From positions 434,001 through 498,000 of the forward strand of contig JAGTXK010000095.1 in assembly GCA_019096195.1 (NCBI GenBank): 64,000 nucleotides of DNA. The letters are read 5' to 3'. Position 1 is the stretch's first letter. The number at the start of each line of letters is the position of its first letter. Positions 53,641 through 64,000 of the stretch are shown piece by piece. The notes beneath the pieces were generated by a model. That model was not told the DNA's origin. It saw nothing but the letters and a program-made list of their open reading frames with translations, and made no database searches. Position numbers and translations under genes: made by a program. This DNA is from Boletus sp. NGJ (Eukaryota > Basidiomycota > Agaricomycetes > Boletales > Boletaceae).

Positions 53641-55930
53641 GAAAAATAGGTCAATAGCTGGGTGGAAAAATGGAGGAATCTACCAGTGGCGAAGGCATGC
53701 AACCACCTACTTGCTCAGCTGAAGTGGGAGGCTGAAGTGGTTGAGTATGTTACCTTGCTATGGAACATGACATGCTGCTGTAGTCAGAAGGCTCTGATAA
53801 TGAAGACGCTTAGATTTGATGTACCAATCCTTGGGTCTTGTTTTGTACCACCTGCCTACCTTCACTTACAGCTGCAACCCAGACCTACCAACATTCAACT
53901 AAACATCCAATACCTCAAACCCATCAATATCATTCACCTGTTTTACTGTTTGGAGCTCACAAAGTGTCCTTAATGCTTGTTTTGTGATGATGTGAGTTGA
54001 GAAGGCTGGATAACAACAGGTGCATGCGAGCTTCATGGAATATCATATGAAGAGACTGCAATCAGATTGCAGTTGCACTGCCACAGCTGCAAGTGTAATT
54101 GTGGTGGATTGGAAAATTTGCTGGTGGTAAACAGCAAGGAGACAGAAGGGTTGGTAGCCAGTTCTGAGTTGAACAAGTCAGAAGGCAACAGTGGCTACTG
54201 CTTTGTGCTAATGAGCCACATGTTCTGGAAGGCATGGAAGCACTGAAGGATTCCAGGTACTGTAAGTCCAGGATTAATTTTTCATTAGTGAATTCTATTC
54301 AATAGGGATGGTAGAGGACATACCTATTTTTATAAGCATTGTGTGCTGACTCATGAGCTGTTCAACCTTGTGGTTGAGCTCTATCCATCGACAACATTGG
54401 TAGGATTGGCTGAGCAGTTCAAACATTAGTTTTTGCTGGCTGTCCCATTGTCTAATAATAATGACTAATGAGGAGCCACAGAGCTTCATCTTCTTGAGTA
54501 TCACTGGCACAAATGGGCCTCTCTCAAGGCTGTCCAGCTGAAGCATGTCAAGGCCATAGACACTGGACTGGCCAAATTTGGAATCACAACAAACACACTC
54601 AAATCCTTCTCAGCTCCCAACAATCCACAAGGCTATGCAGATAAGTCCATCTTCCACAAAGTGATCACTAAGATCTTCTTGGACTTCAGTAATTGCACTT
54701 GGCAAGTGGAATCACAGTTGTTATAGTCACTCCCCAGCAAGTTAAATCTTTTCCATTGTGTGAACTCACTAATTGTTCTATACTGTCAATAGCATATTCA
54801 AGTCCACTAGCAAGGTGACTGTCACTAACAGTTATTCTCAGAAGTCAAAGGAGCTCCATGGTGGGATTCTAAGTATGATCAACAAGAGTGGTGAGATTGT
54901 TGCTTGGGTAAGTACATGCTATGAAAATGTCCTGGATACAGTATTCCTAATGAAATTTCTCCACAGCATCTCTGTTAAACAAAAGCCAATGCTAAAATCA
55001 TGGAGTTACTGATGAGCATCAGGTGTCATCATGAAGCACTGGGCCTTCGCATGCCCAAGATAATGGTTACTGAGAATTGTTGCCAAGTTCATTGGGCTGT
55101 GGAGTCTGCCTTGCCAGAAACAGAATATATCCTTAATGTGTGGCATCTAATTGCCAGGTACATTGTTTATAACTTATCTTTCCAGCTCATGATCATTCAA
55201 AATTTTAGATATGTTGCTATTATTCTCAATTCTGAAAAGAATCTGTACTATGCTACTGTTGCTGCTGACTTAATGAATGCTGTCCTTAAAAAATGATTGG
55301 TGAAGGGATCAGGTGCTGAGTATTGGAACAAGGTGGAACAAAAACAGAAACCTGAGGCAGCCTTCATCAAGTGGGCTGGAAAGGGGACAGTGTGGTCTGC
55401 TGCTACTATGCAGGTATACACACACTGTTTCTTGCCCCATTCATGTCATATTGACTGCCTTGGTGATCGGGTCCACAAGGGGCAGCTTAATCATGTTCAA
55501 TAGGGCTGCCTTGAATGTTGCTGTCAGGACATTCCATCTGATGGTAGTCACATTGAGGGCTTTTACAAGGGCTGGAACTCACTCAAACAGGTCCAACCAA
55601 GTGGAATCACCATTCTGGTTGCTCTTGCCCATGACTTTGTCCTTTGCTGAAACATCTGTGTGGCCTGTGGTTGTGCCAGTACTGTGCATAGCAGCCCAAA
55701 GTACAAAAATCCATTTCTCACCTCAACCTGTGGTTTTTATCATGTCAGCCTTATTTCTGCAACTGTGACACTTCACAACAAAATCCTCAAAAACACTGTC
55801 TCATCTGGCTTTGAAACCCTTCCAGAATTGGCTGTTATTCACTCAAGCAAAACATTTGGTTTAATTGCCTCTGACCATGTATCAATATTTGAATAGTATG
55901 TGGGACCCCAATCACCACCAAAAAAAAATA
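53641..55930 (+). pseudogene. DDE (MULE-like) transposase relic of an agaricomycete family
   Basis: Spread over three frames are pieces of a large transposase-like protein. One piece (about 54,570-54,720) reads FGITTNTLKSFSAPNN then GYADKS. Another (about 54,800-54,980) includes NSYSQKSKELHGGILSM and IVAWVSTCYENV. The piece at 55,000-55,190 contains MVTENCCQVHWAVESALP then LNVWHL, which resembles the Asp-Asn-Cys-Cys and trailing His stretch of MULE-like DDE domains; the expected Asp of DNCC reads Glu here. Later pieces include SDGSHIEGFYKGWNSL-like sequence near 55,530. The frame is lost several times. I recall similar proteins from agaricomycete genomes, but the superfamily name is uncertain (MULE-like versus another DDE group). 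Confidence 0.5.
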
Positions 55931-56339
55931 ATTGACTCAGGCTGATTTATTATGTACTGTGTGTTCAACAAAAGTATATGGCCAACAAGATTTTAATAAG
56001 ACACACAAGATACCATGGCTGATACTAGTGTGCAGAACAATAACCCTGACATCTATAGTCCATGTACAATGTGTACAACTGCTTCAATTTGCCCAATATG
56101 GCCTTGACTCATCTGTTTGACTTGGTAAGTTGATATTGCCTGATTGACTTTTCTAGGCCTTGATTTCAATTTCTTTGTTGATGTGGTGGGTTTATGAGCT
56201 CAGATGCTGTGGGAATGGTGTGGATGGCCCAGGTATATTCACTATCTTGCATTTGTACCATTTGTGCTGACTGGCCTTGTGATTAGCCAGCAATTGCGTT
56301 TTGAGTTGTTTTGAGTCATAGTGTGTGCTGTTCTTTCTG

Positions 56340-58235
56340 CACCTTCTCCAATGCCATTGGACAATGAGGATCTCAATGAGGCTATTGTCCTCAACCAAGA
56401 GGCACTGGTGCTTTGCCCACTGAGGCACACAGATCACTTAATGTGAACAACCTTGTAGTTCATCTCTCAACCTGGTTTAAGCAGCTCGGGGTGATAGAGA
56501 ACCTCAATGAGGCTATTTTCCTCATCTAAGACACACTGGTGCTTCACCCACTAGGGCACTCAAATCGCTCAAGCTCTTTGACCAACTTCACAGCCTGCCT
56601 ATATACTCAGTTCACAACATTTAGTCAGCTAAAGGATAAGAAGGAGCTATTTGATCTCTATTCTCAGCTGGCACATCCATCCACAATGGTGTCATCCACT
56701 TATCTAATTGCTGCTAGATCATGGATCTGTGTTGCTGAACATTTCCACCATTCCTTCATCCTTCTAGTTTATCAAACATCTCTTCACTTACTTGTTCATC
56801 ATGTCACCACTCTACCAGCTCTGCTTCAACATTGCACTGTCCTCAAAAACCTCATATCATCACTTGCAGTCAACACATTCTCAGCTTGTCTTTATAATCA
56901 CTCTTTCAGAGACACAGTTGTGCCTTAGAATGAGGTTGGGGTGTCATTTGGAGCCAGCTCACTTGACTCCATTTCCCAGTTGATGATGTCATTGCATCTA
57001 ACCTGAGAGGAAAGATGTTGGCAGACAAGTTCATACAGCAGATCTTGCTTATGCAGAATGTGCTTGATTCACCTGGTTTAGATCAGCATGATTGAGTATG
57101 CCATCTCAACATTGAATTGCAAAGTGTCATCAACAGAATCTGCAAGTTGCCTGGTCTCTCTGGTTTCCTTCTACCTCTACTCTTCTCTGATCTCCAACAG
57201 GCAGTCCATGATAGCTCTGTCATCATTGTGAATGTAAGCAAATATAGCTATGATGCTCTCATTGTCCTAGTCAACCAACCAAATCCCATCCATATTCCAT
57301 TATCAATCACAAGGAAGGGTGTTAGAGAATTGACATCAAAGCTCCATATGTTGACTCTGTGTGCAAAGTCTATGGAAGTGACAAGAGATCTTGGCATCTT
57401 TCTGTGGAAACTCTGGGATGAGGCTATTCCCCCCATTGCAAACACCCTCCAAAGAGTACATCCAATTCAATCATACATCTGGTGGTGCCCCACTGCCAAG
57501 TTCTCTCTTCTTCCCCTCCATACCACTGGTCTGTACAGGAAGGGCCAATGGAATCTTGCCAATCTCTTCATCTCATCTTATACTCCAACCCTCACTGTCC
57601 TCACTCATGCTAGACATCACACTCTCATGTACTCTGCATTCAATGGAAAGCTCTTCATTGGTATAGATCAGATAAAAGTCAAGGGTGAGAATGAACTTGT
57701 TTTGGTCAGTGCCAAACTGGCCAGCATTACACAGCGCATCAATGAGCTTATCCCATTCACACACATCGAAGGTCAAAAGTCCTGCATTACCTGGGTGGCA
57801 GAGGAACTCAGAAGGAACGAATGGATGCATCTTGCATGTTATGATATCCCAAATCAGAACCAGCTATTCGAGTCAGCATTTATGCTCCATGATGGACAGT
57901 TCATGATTGAATAGATCATTCAATGTGAACCAGAGGACCCTGAGTTTGCATATCTTTCAGTGTGTCATATGCCTGTTAGGAACAAAGATAGTCTGGATAA
58001 GGTGATGCATCTCATGTCAGTGATGCAGTTCACTGGGTTCCATTCTGTGATTGGGACAATGTGGATGGTGGATGATGCTCAGATGAACAAGATCACCTCA
58101 GTGTTCTATGACAACATAATAGACAAGCATGGTCATCTGAATTATACCTGTGCTACATTGGTGCTGAACAGGATGATGAAAGAAGTGGATGTAACATTTA
58201 ATCAACATATCTTGTATGTACATTGCAGTGCCTAG
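56340..58235 (+). pseudogene. TPR-CHAT protein pseudogene
   Basis: Agaricomycetes carry many TPR-CHAT genes, whose C-terminal CHAT domain is a caspase-like protease often tied to NLR-type immunity and self-recognition. TPR-like units read LNEAIVLNQEALVL (near 56,375) and again LNEAIF with LVLHPLGHSN (near 56,500-56,570). The CHAT part fills 57,117-58,235, with SRIWW-type IWWCPTAKFSLLPLHTTGLY and SSYTPTLTVL. The catalytic Cys is kept (YLSVCHMP, about 57,953), but the place of the catalytic His (usually LACHG) reads LACYD near 57,835. An in-frame TAG lies at about 57,913-57,915, just after MIE, and frames break between the TPR and CHAT parts. The many missense changes look like C-to-T or G-to-A. 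The end is VHCSA then TAG at 58,233. Confidence 0.78.
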
Positions 58236-59939
58236 TCACATTTATATCCTTGTTTGCTGTCTTGCTTGCTAATGCTTTCATTTGCTAATATTCACTGTCT
58301 GTAACCACTATTGATGTACCATTTGATAACATATCTTGGTGCCTAGATACATTCTATATCCTTGTTTGCTGTCTTGCTCTGTCTTGCTATATCTCTGTGC
58401 CTAGTATTTTGTATTCTTGTTTTTCTGTCTTGCTAGTGCTTTGTTTTGTTTATACTTGCTATTTCTAATGCACACTCTCATATAGCTACTCTCACATACC
58501 CTGCATGGGATATGATCATGCAGTGTATGTGTTAATCTGATCTATCCCATGTACAGTATTACTTTGCAGAATAAACTGACTGGAACAATGCCAGTGTCAT
58601 CTGTCCATCTGAGATCAACTCGTCACTTTACCTACCACTTCTGGGAAAATGCTATACCACATGACCTACCACATCAATGATGCACCACATGCCATAGAAA
58701 AATCTGGAAAGGGACTTATCAACAGAGTGTGTGTCCTTCATCATCAAGTGCATTATCCAACTTTACAGGCTATACCAAAGGAAGGGTGAGAAAAAAACTG
58801 CAGCACAAGCACACAAAGGAACCAAGACATTGGTAAGGTAAGGGTCATGGGGATACCATGCATTGGCATAAGAGAGAGGCAAAAAGAGGAGAGTGTGAAA
58901 GAAAAGAGATGACTGTCATGATAGATTTGTGTTACACACCTGGTCATGTCATAAGTAAACCACCCTGTGGCACCTTGGTAATACAAGCATACGATTGAGT
59001 GAAAAAACTCAGCCCCAACCATATCCCAACCTATCCAAAGAAAAAAAAACAGAGTCTGAGATGAGTTGAGTCATCAAGTCTAAACTCAAGAAGGATAGCT
59101 CAGTTGATGACACAGTGCACATGGCAATACTTAAGGGGCTAAAATGGGGATGAGAATGGAGGAGAACTGACATTGGAGTTTGATGATCTTGTCTTGTTCA
59201 GGTATCACAATTAGTTTCAAACCAAATTCAATGCTGAGCTGTGGGATATATATCAGTTGCCAGAATGTGAGGGATGGTGTAATCTGGGTGTATGTGGATG
59301 CACAGTGGAGTCCAGAATGGTCATAATGTGCTGATCCATCAGGTGGACAAGTAGTGACAACTTGCCTGCCATTGCCATTGCCACATTGCTTGAGTGTTAT
59401 CATGAGTAGTAAGACATATGTCAGAGATGATCAGTACAGATGGGTGATGATAAACTTGAGGACTTTATGCCTGCCATATGGCTGGACTATTTCCAAAATA
59501 TAATCAATATTTTGAAAAACATTGCACATTGTGCAGCAGATAGGAAAGCCTTGAAGTTTGAACTGATCAGGAGAGATTGTGTCAATGTCTGGCTTCAGAT
59601 GTGGAGCCTACCTTGGCAGTGGCAATCAATTCTTCATTCCATTTGATGGTGATCTGTTCTATGTTAGGAGTTGGAGAGATAGTTACTGAGTTGTTGAATG
59701 CTTTCTTTGAGACAATTTTGGTGTCTAATAAATATGGTCCATGGGTGTCAACAGCATGTGAGTCAGGTTACTAATAAATGTGTGAAGTGACTCAATTTTC
59801 TTTTTCAAGAATGGTCTTTTTCAACCTCATGCACTGTATGGCCTGCTCAGGAAAAACCTGTAGCAGTCAACAAAGGGTTTGTAATTCTCATACAGTGGGA
59901 TTTGACACAAGTGCACCTACATTGTCACAGTAGGACAAA
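58236..59939. other. CpG-poor region without recognisable gene
   Basis: About 1.7 kb. At 58,250-58,450 there is a repeating CTTGTTTGCTGTCTTGCT-like stretch. Frames such as 59,131-59,403 (minus) and 59,440-59,646 (plus) are protein-like but unassigned. It is probably decayed transposon sequence. Confidence 0.35.
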
Positions 59940-60357
59940 GGAAAATACACCATACCATCATCCACCTCTTCCCATACATAGCCCCTGGATTAAATGAAGC
60001 CTGTAACATTGTTCTCAAAAATTGCACTGACCTACTTGTATCCTATATGGGACCCATTTTTAGATCTACATTTGACCTCAAATTTTGCCCTGAAGAATGA
60101 AAGCTTTTCTCCACAGTCATCCCTAAAAAACCAGATAAATCCAACTATACTATACTCAAAGCTTACCACCCCATAGCATTACTCAACACCATGGCAAAAG
60201 TCCTATTGTTATGCATTATGGACGACCTCACCTACACTGCCAAATGCCATAATCTACTACCAAATATACACTTTGGTGGACAACATGGCTACTTCACAAT
60301 AGACTCTATCCTTCTCCTCACTAAGTTCATGCATGATGCATGAGCCCACCTGACTGA
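59940..60357 (+). pseudogene. LINE reverse-transcriptase fragment
   Basis: A fragment of a non-LTR reverse transcriptase: PIFRSTFDLKFCPEE, a stop where the family has Trp (TGA near 60,099), then STVIPKKPDKSNYTILKAYHPIALL, then HFGGQHGYFTIDSILLL. The order and motifs (KP-Y-KAYRPIALLNT, then FGGRPGRST-like) are those of fungal Tad/I-type LINEs. Both ends are lost; the 3' end abuts a repeat shared with the DIRS-like element's flank. The Gly-Arg of the usual RPGRST has become HGYF, consistent with C-to-T decay. Confidence 0.75.
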
Positions 60358-60720
60358 TACAGTAATTCCTGGACCCAAAGGGGCCAGGTTTACAAACTAA
60401 GAATACATGGGAGAAAAAAATTTGATGCCTACAGTATAGGAACTGGGGGTTGTGACCTCCTTGTAGTGATCATGTAGGGCCTTGAGTCCCACATGGGACG
60501 TTGACACAACACAATGAGGGGAGATGTTTGAGCTATAAACCACCTTTATGACAGTAGAATGTGACCTGGTCATGCCAGTCGTGTTGGATGTTGTGGATGA
60601 TAGTGACATGGACAGGGATGTTATGTAAGCAGGTGTGATTGCTGTTTGTAACATGATAATCAGCATGCAGTCCAGGGTGATACAAAAGAGAATGTGATCA
60701 TTTGAATTCATCTTTACTAG
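60358..60720 (-). repeat. Repeat shared with the 32.66-32.81 kb flank of the DIRS-like fossil
   Basis: The stretch from 60,370 (TAATTCCTGGACCC.. CCAGGTTT.. AAGAAT.. ATTTGATGCC) resembles 32,668-32,805, with a deletion in this copy. The rest, to 60,720, has a 104-codon minus frame of unknown kind. It may be the end of another DIRS-like copy. Confidence 0.5.
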
Positions 60721-61599
60721 TATGAATGCATTATATCTATGAATGCTTCACATTAGAAAATCATGCCCAATGTCATGCTACTTTTCGAGACTGCAGATGA
60801 TGCTTTTCACCACCAACACATCCAAATCACACCTTCATGGACACATATAAAGTTGGCAAAACATCTCTTGAACATCTCACACTTCTTCCACCATGCCAAG
60901 AATGAGTATCAATATTTTCGACATTGCTGCAGTAAGCCATGATGTCCATCATCAAAAGCTAGTAAGTATACTTTTTACCCATCATTACTTGCATGACAAC
61001 CAATACTTACAAATTTCTACCTTCATACAAGCATTATCCAGTGACTGTCCAAGGTGTCTACTTTGCCCCCACATGCAATATGCCTTTGCCTGTGACTGTT
61101 CCATTATGCACTCTAACAAATAACGACTTCAATGATTTGGCACCATCCTCTAAAGATGAATATGAAGTTGATGATGATGGACTTCCACTACCAGTCCTCA
61201 ATCTCCCGTCTTACATACGATGTCATTCAGTATCCCAGATTATGCTCACTCAAGAAAACTTGACTCTCTGTAACCCCTTTGACTTTTTCTATGTTAATGA
61301 ACACCTGTGAGATGACATGATCCTCAATGCTGCTCTACAGGAAGTTGTAACTGATACATGGCCAGGTAGCAAGAGTTCCTTCAAAGGCAGGTTATTGGTA
61401 GTCATGCACTCGCACAAGGACAACAATCTTATCATACATTTTCCTTGCGAATGCATTTATCTTGTAACCTTCATCACAGTGATGTTCATATGGAATGTTC
61501 ACTTCTCCTTCTGTGTGCTACCCTCCTTAACAGTCTCGTCCATCAACAAGTTCTCTAGACTGTATGCATGTATAATGGTCTGAACATCCTGACTCCTAT
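60721..61599. other. CpG-poor region without recognised family
   Basis: Two consecutive plus-strand frames (60,993-61,310 and 61,317-61,583) look like one decayed protein with an acidic patch near 61,150-61,185, but I recognise no domain. It is likely debris of a mobile element or a lost gene. Confidence 0.35.
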
Positions 61600-64000
61600 A
61601 TCTTCACACCTGTATCCATGTCAGTTGGCATGGCAAGTGCGGGTGCCATAGTGATTGTGCATTTTAGATATTTGAATGCTCTCTGATAGGCCTCTGTCCA
61701 GACAAATTCTTTCTTTACTGACATGAGTGTGTTGAGAGGTTGTGTGATCATTGCGAAGTTCTTAACAAATCATTGGTAGAAGTTGAGGAATCTGAGGAAA
61801 CCTTGGAGTGTTTTCTTCAACATTGGGACAGGTCAGTCAGCTATAGTGGAGACCTTTTTGTTGTCCATTCTGACCTTATCTTATGTGACAATGAGTCTGA
61901 GAAACTCGATCTCTTTTACTTCAAAGTCGCATTTATTGTGTCTGAGATACAGGTGGGCATCATGTAGTATTTGTAGTACTTCTCGTACTACTTGTTGGTG
62001 CTCTTTGATAGTATTCGTGAATATCATGATATCATCTATATAGACTACCACTATGCCTCGGTCTACCAGCTCTTTGAATAGTGTGTTCATCATGGTTTGG
62101 AATGTCACAGGGGAGTTGGTGAGTCCAAAGAACATCACAAGCAGTTCAAAGAGTCCGCAGTTGGTCCAAAAGGCTGCTTTCCATTTATCTCCTTCCACCA
62201 TTTGTACATTGTTGTACTCCCACCGTATGTTGAACTTTGTATAGTACTTCGCTGCTTTTAGTTTGTCAATGAGCTTAGCAATGAGGGGGAGGGGGTAATG
62301 GTTGCAGCGGGTTACCACATTGAGCTTGCGGTAGTCTTGTATGGGATGAAGACATTCGTCCTTCTTTTTGATGAAGAAGAACGCAGATGTGAACAGGAAC
62401 TTGGAGGGACATATGCATCCAGATTTGAGGTTCTCCTTGAGGAAGGCATCAAGCTCCTTTTATTCTCCTGGGTTTAGAGGGTATACTTTGCAGTCCACCT
62501 TGTGGTTTCCTGGGAGTAACTTGATTGTGTGATCCCATGGTCGTCTTGGGGGGAGCACATCAAAGCTCTCTTTTGTGAATACATTTTTGAATTTGTGGAC
62601 GTACTTGGATGCTGCCTCCTCGAAGGTCTTCTTTTTCTTTTGGGCATAGTCTTTGATGGCTACTTCCATGGTGACATTGCATATGTACTCATCGTTATCT
62701 AGTTGGAATAGCCTGTCTCCTTGCGAAGGAGCAAAGTCTTCATCCATTTCGTCCTCATCCTTGTCCACCAATGTGGTGATGTGGTCGTTTCTGCAGCAGA
62801 ACGAGATTCACCCAGTCCTCCAGTTGATGGCTGGATTGTGTGTTTTCAGCCAGTTGTGTCCTGAGAAGATTGTGTTCAGCCCAAGGTTGGTTACCACAAG
62901 GGCAATCTATTCCTTGTGATCTTGGACCTGGAGCTCAACAATGACAAACTTTTTGATTTTGCCTCTGGCATTGACAGTGCCATCAACGTTGTACACCATC
63001 ATGGTGCAGGGTAATGAGTGGGTTTGCACCCCCTTTTCAGCAACAAAGTCCTTATGGATTGATGATCCAGTACAGCCAGAGTCAATGAGAGCCTTGATTT
63101 CTGTTTATTCTCCACTCAAGATGCTTAGTTTTATGGGGATTTTGAGGGAGTTCCTCTTCATCAAGCAAGGGGAGGCTTTTTGAAATTGAAGGAGGTGTTG
63201 TAGGTCTCACAAGACCCAGTGCACATCTTCTGGTGTCATGGTTTGGAGCTCTGAATGAGGTCCCGAGACACTTTGATTGTTCTGGTGTCGTGGACAAAGG
63301 ACTTCAGGTGTCTGATGCTGTGCTCAACATCAGGGTGCTCCACCTGAGCCTTCATCCATCACATGGACCAGGAGTCCAGTGTGTTCAACCAGGAACAAGA
63401 GGATGTCTCTTCCTTTCATTTGGGCTCCTTTGGGTGTTTCCACAGCATCGTTTGCAAGTCATTTGGTCTGTCATTCCTTTTTACTGATGGGTCGAACTTT
63501 ACTTTTTTGGAGGTCGGGCATTGTAGGATTTTGATCGTCTTTTTTGTTTTCAGAAGGTTCACTTGGACCTCTTCTGTCTCAGCCTCATCATTGTGGAGAA
63601 CAGCAAAATGATTTCCTCTCAATGACTTATTGTATTATACAGCAGATTGGCTGGTGTCTATTGTACTACAAGAAAAGACGAGTCGTTTGTTACATTGGGG
63701 GTGTATTCTACAACAGGTTCCTTCCATTTAGTGTCTGTCATTATAGAGTGAATGCTTGTGAACATGTCTGGGGAGACTTCTTGGCTGTTGATCCCTATGC
63801 CTCTCGCCTGGCGGGGGCAAGGGCATCAGGGGTGGCCTGCGCAAGGCCATGGTTTCAAACATTTCTGGCAGATTCTAGCTGCTCAGGCCTTGTCAAGCTC
63901 CATGGGAGCACCTTGGCCTCCAAAGGTACCAGTGGCATTTGGATGGGGTTTTGCTGCAGGAGCAGCTGCAGTGTTTTGGGGAGGGCCAGGGGGGGCTGAG
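61600..64000 (-). mobile_element. Ty3/gypsy fossil: gag, protease, reverse transcriptase, open at right edge
   Basis: On the minus strand, from the right edge: a gag end with a Cys-rich zinc-knuckle-like stretch near 63,790-63,850; a protease-like region (about 63,120-62,830) with NVDGTVNARGKIKKFVIVEL; a charged linker (about 62,770-62,470) with HTIKLLPGNH; and a reverse transcriptase (about 62,450-61,880) with the YIDDIM active-site motif near 62,030-62,045. Similarity continues, weakly, to about 61,600. The 3' part (RNase H, integrase, LTR) is not seen. It is broken, with several interruptions, though some frames remain long, so it may be less old than the copia fossil. Confidence 0.82.

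Overview
The window is basidiomycete fungal nuclear DNA. Host genes carry many introns of about 50-60 bp with GT..AG ends, sit a few hundred bases apart, and encode proteins typical of Agaricomycetes. The transposon families and a decayed TPR-CHAT gene in the right half fit a Ceratobasidiaceae (Rhizoctonia-like) fungus. That placement is an inference from remembered family resemblance, not from a search.

Left half (1-32,400), gene-dense and rich in CpG. In order: the 3' part of a zinc-type alcohol dehydrogenase (+); SMC3, the cohesin ATPase (+); ribosomal protein uL23 (+); a 998-residue mucin-like single-pass membrane protein with a cysteine-paired tandem repeat (+); DUG2, a WD40-M20 peptidase of glutathione breakdown (-); an RPAP3-like TPR co-chaperone (+); a Sec14/CRAL-TRIO lipid-transfer protein (+); SCC2, the cohesin loader (-); BMS1, the ribosome-biogenesis GTPase (-); and a PPC89/Cep57-like spindle-pole protein (+). 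DUG2/RPAP3 and BMS1/PPC89 are divergent pairs with intergenic regions of about 230 bp. SCC2 starts only 62 bp after the BMS1 stop. Two cohesin-pathway genes, SMC3 and SCC2, lie within 26 kb.

Right half (about 32,600-64,000), a nested graveyard of mobile elements. Base composition changes sharply: CpG becomes rare, TpG/CpA common, and no intact host gene is recognisable. From left to right: a broken tyrosine-recombinase (DIRS-like) retroelement on the minus strand with a terminal-repeat-like block; a solo LTR with a perfect 5-bp target duplication; a Ty1/copia fossil interrupted by a fold-back repeat containing telomere-like hexamers; a copia 3' end with LTR on the minus strand; a Ty3/gypsy integrase-chromodomain end with LTR, into which a Tc1/mariner element with 223-bp inverted repeats has jumped; a second partial copy of the fold-back repeat; another gypsy-type LTR; a DDE transposase relic; a TPR-CHAT pseudogene; a LINE reverse-transcriptase fragment; and a minus-strand Ty3/gypsy fossil running off the right edge.

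The pattern suggests a euchromatic gene block next to heterochromatin where cytosines have decayed by C-to-T change. I recognised no rRNA, tRNA or CRISPR array.
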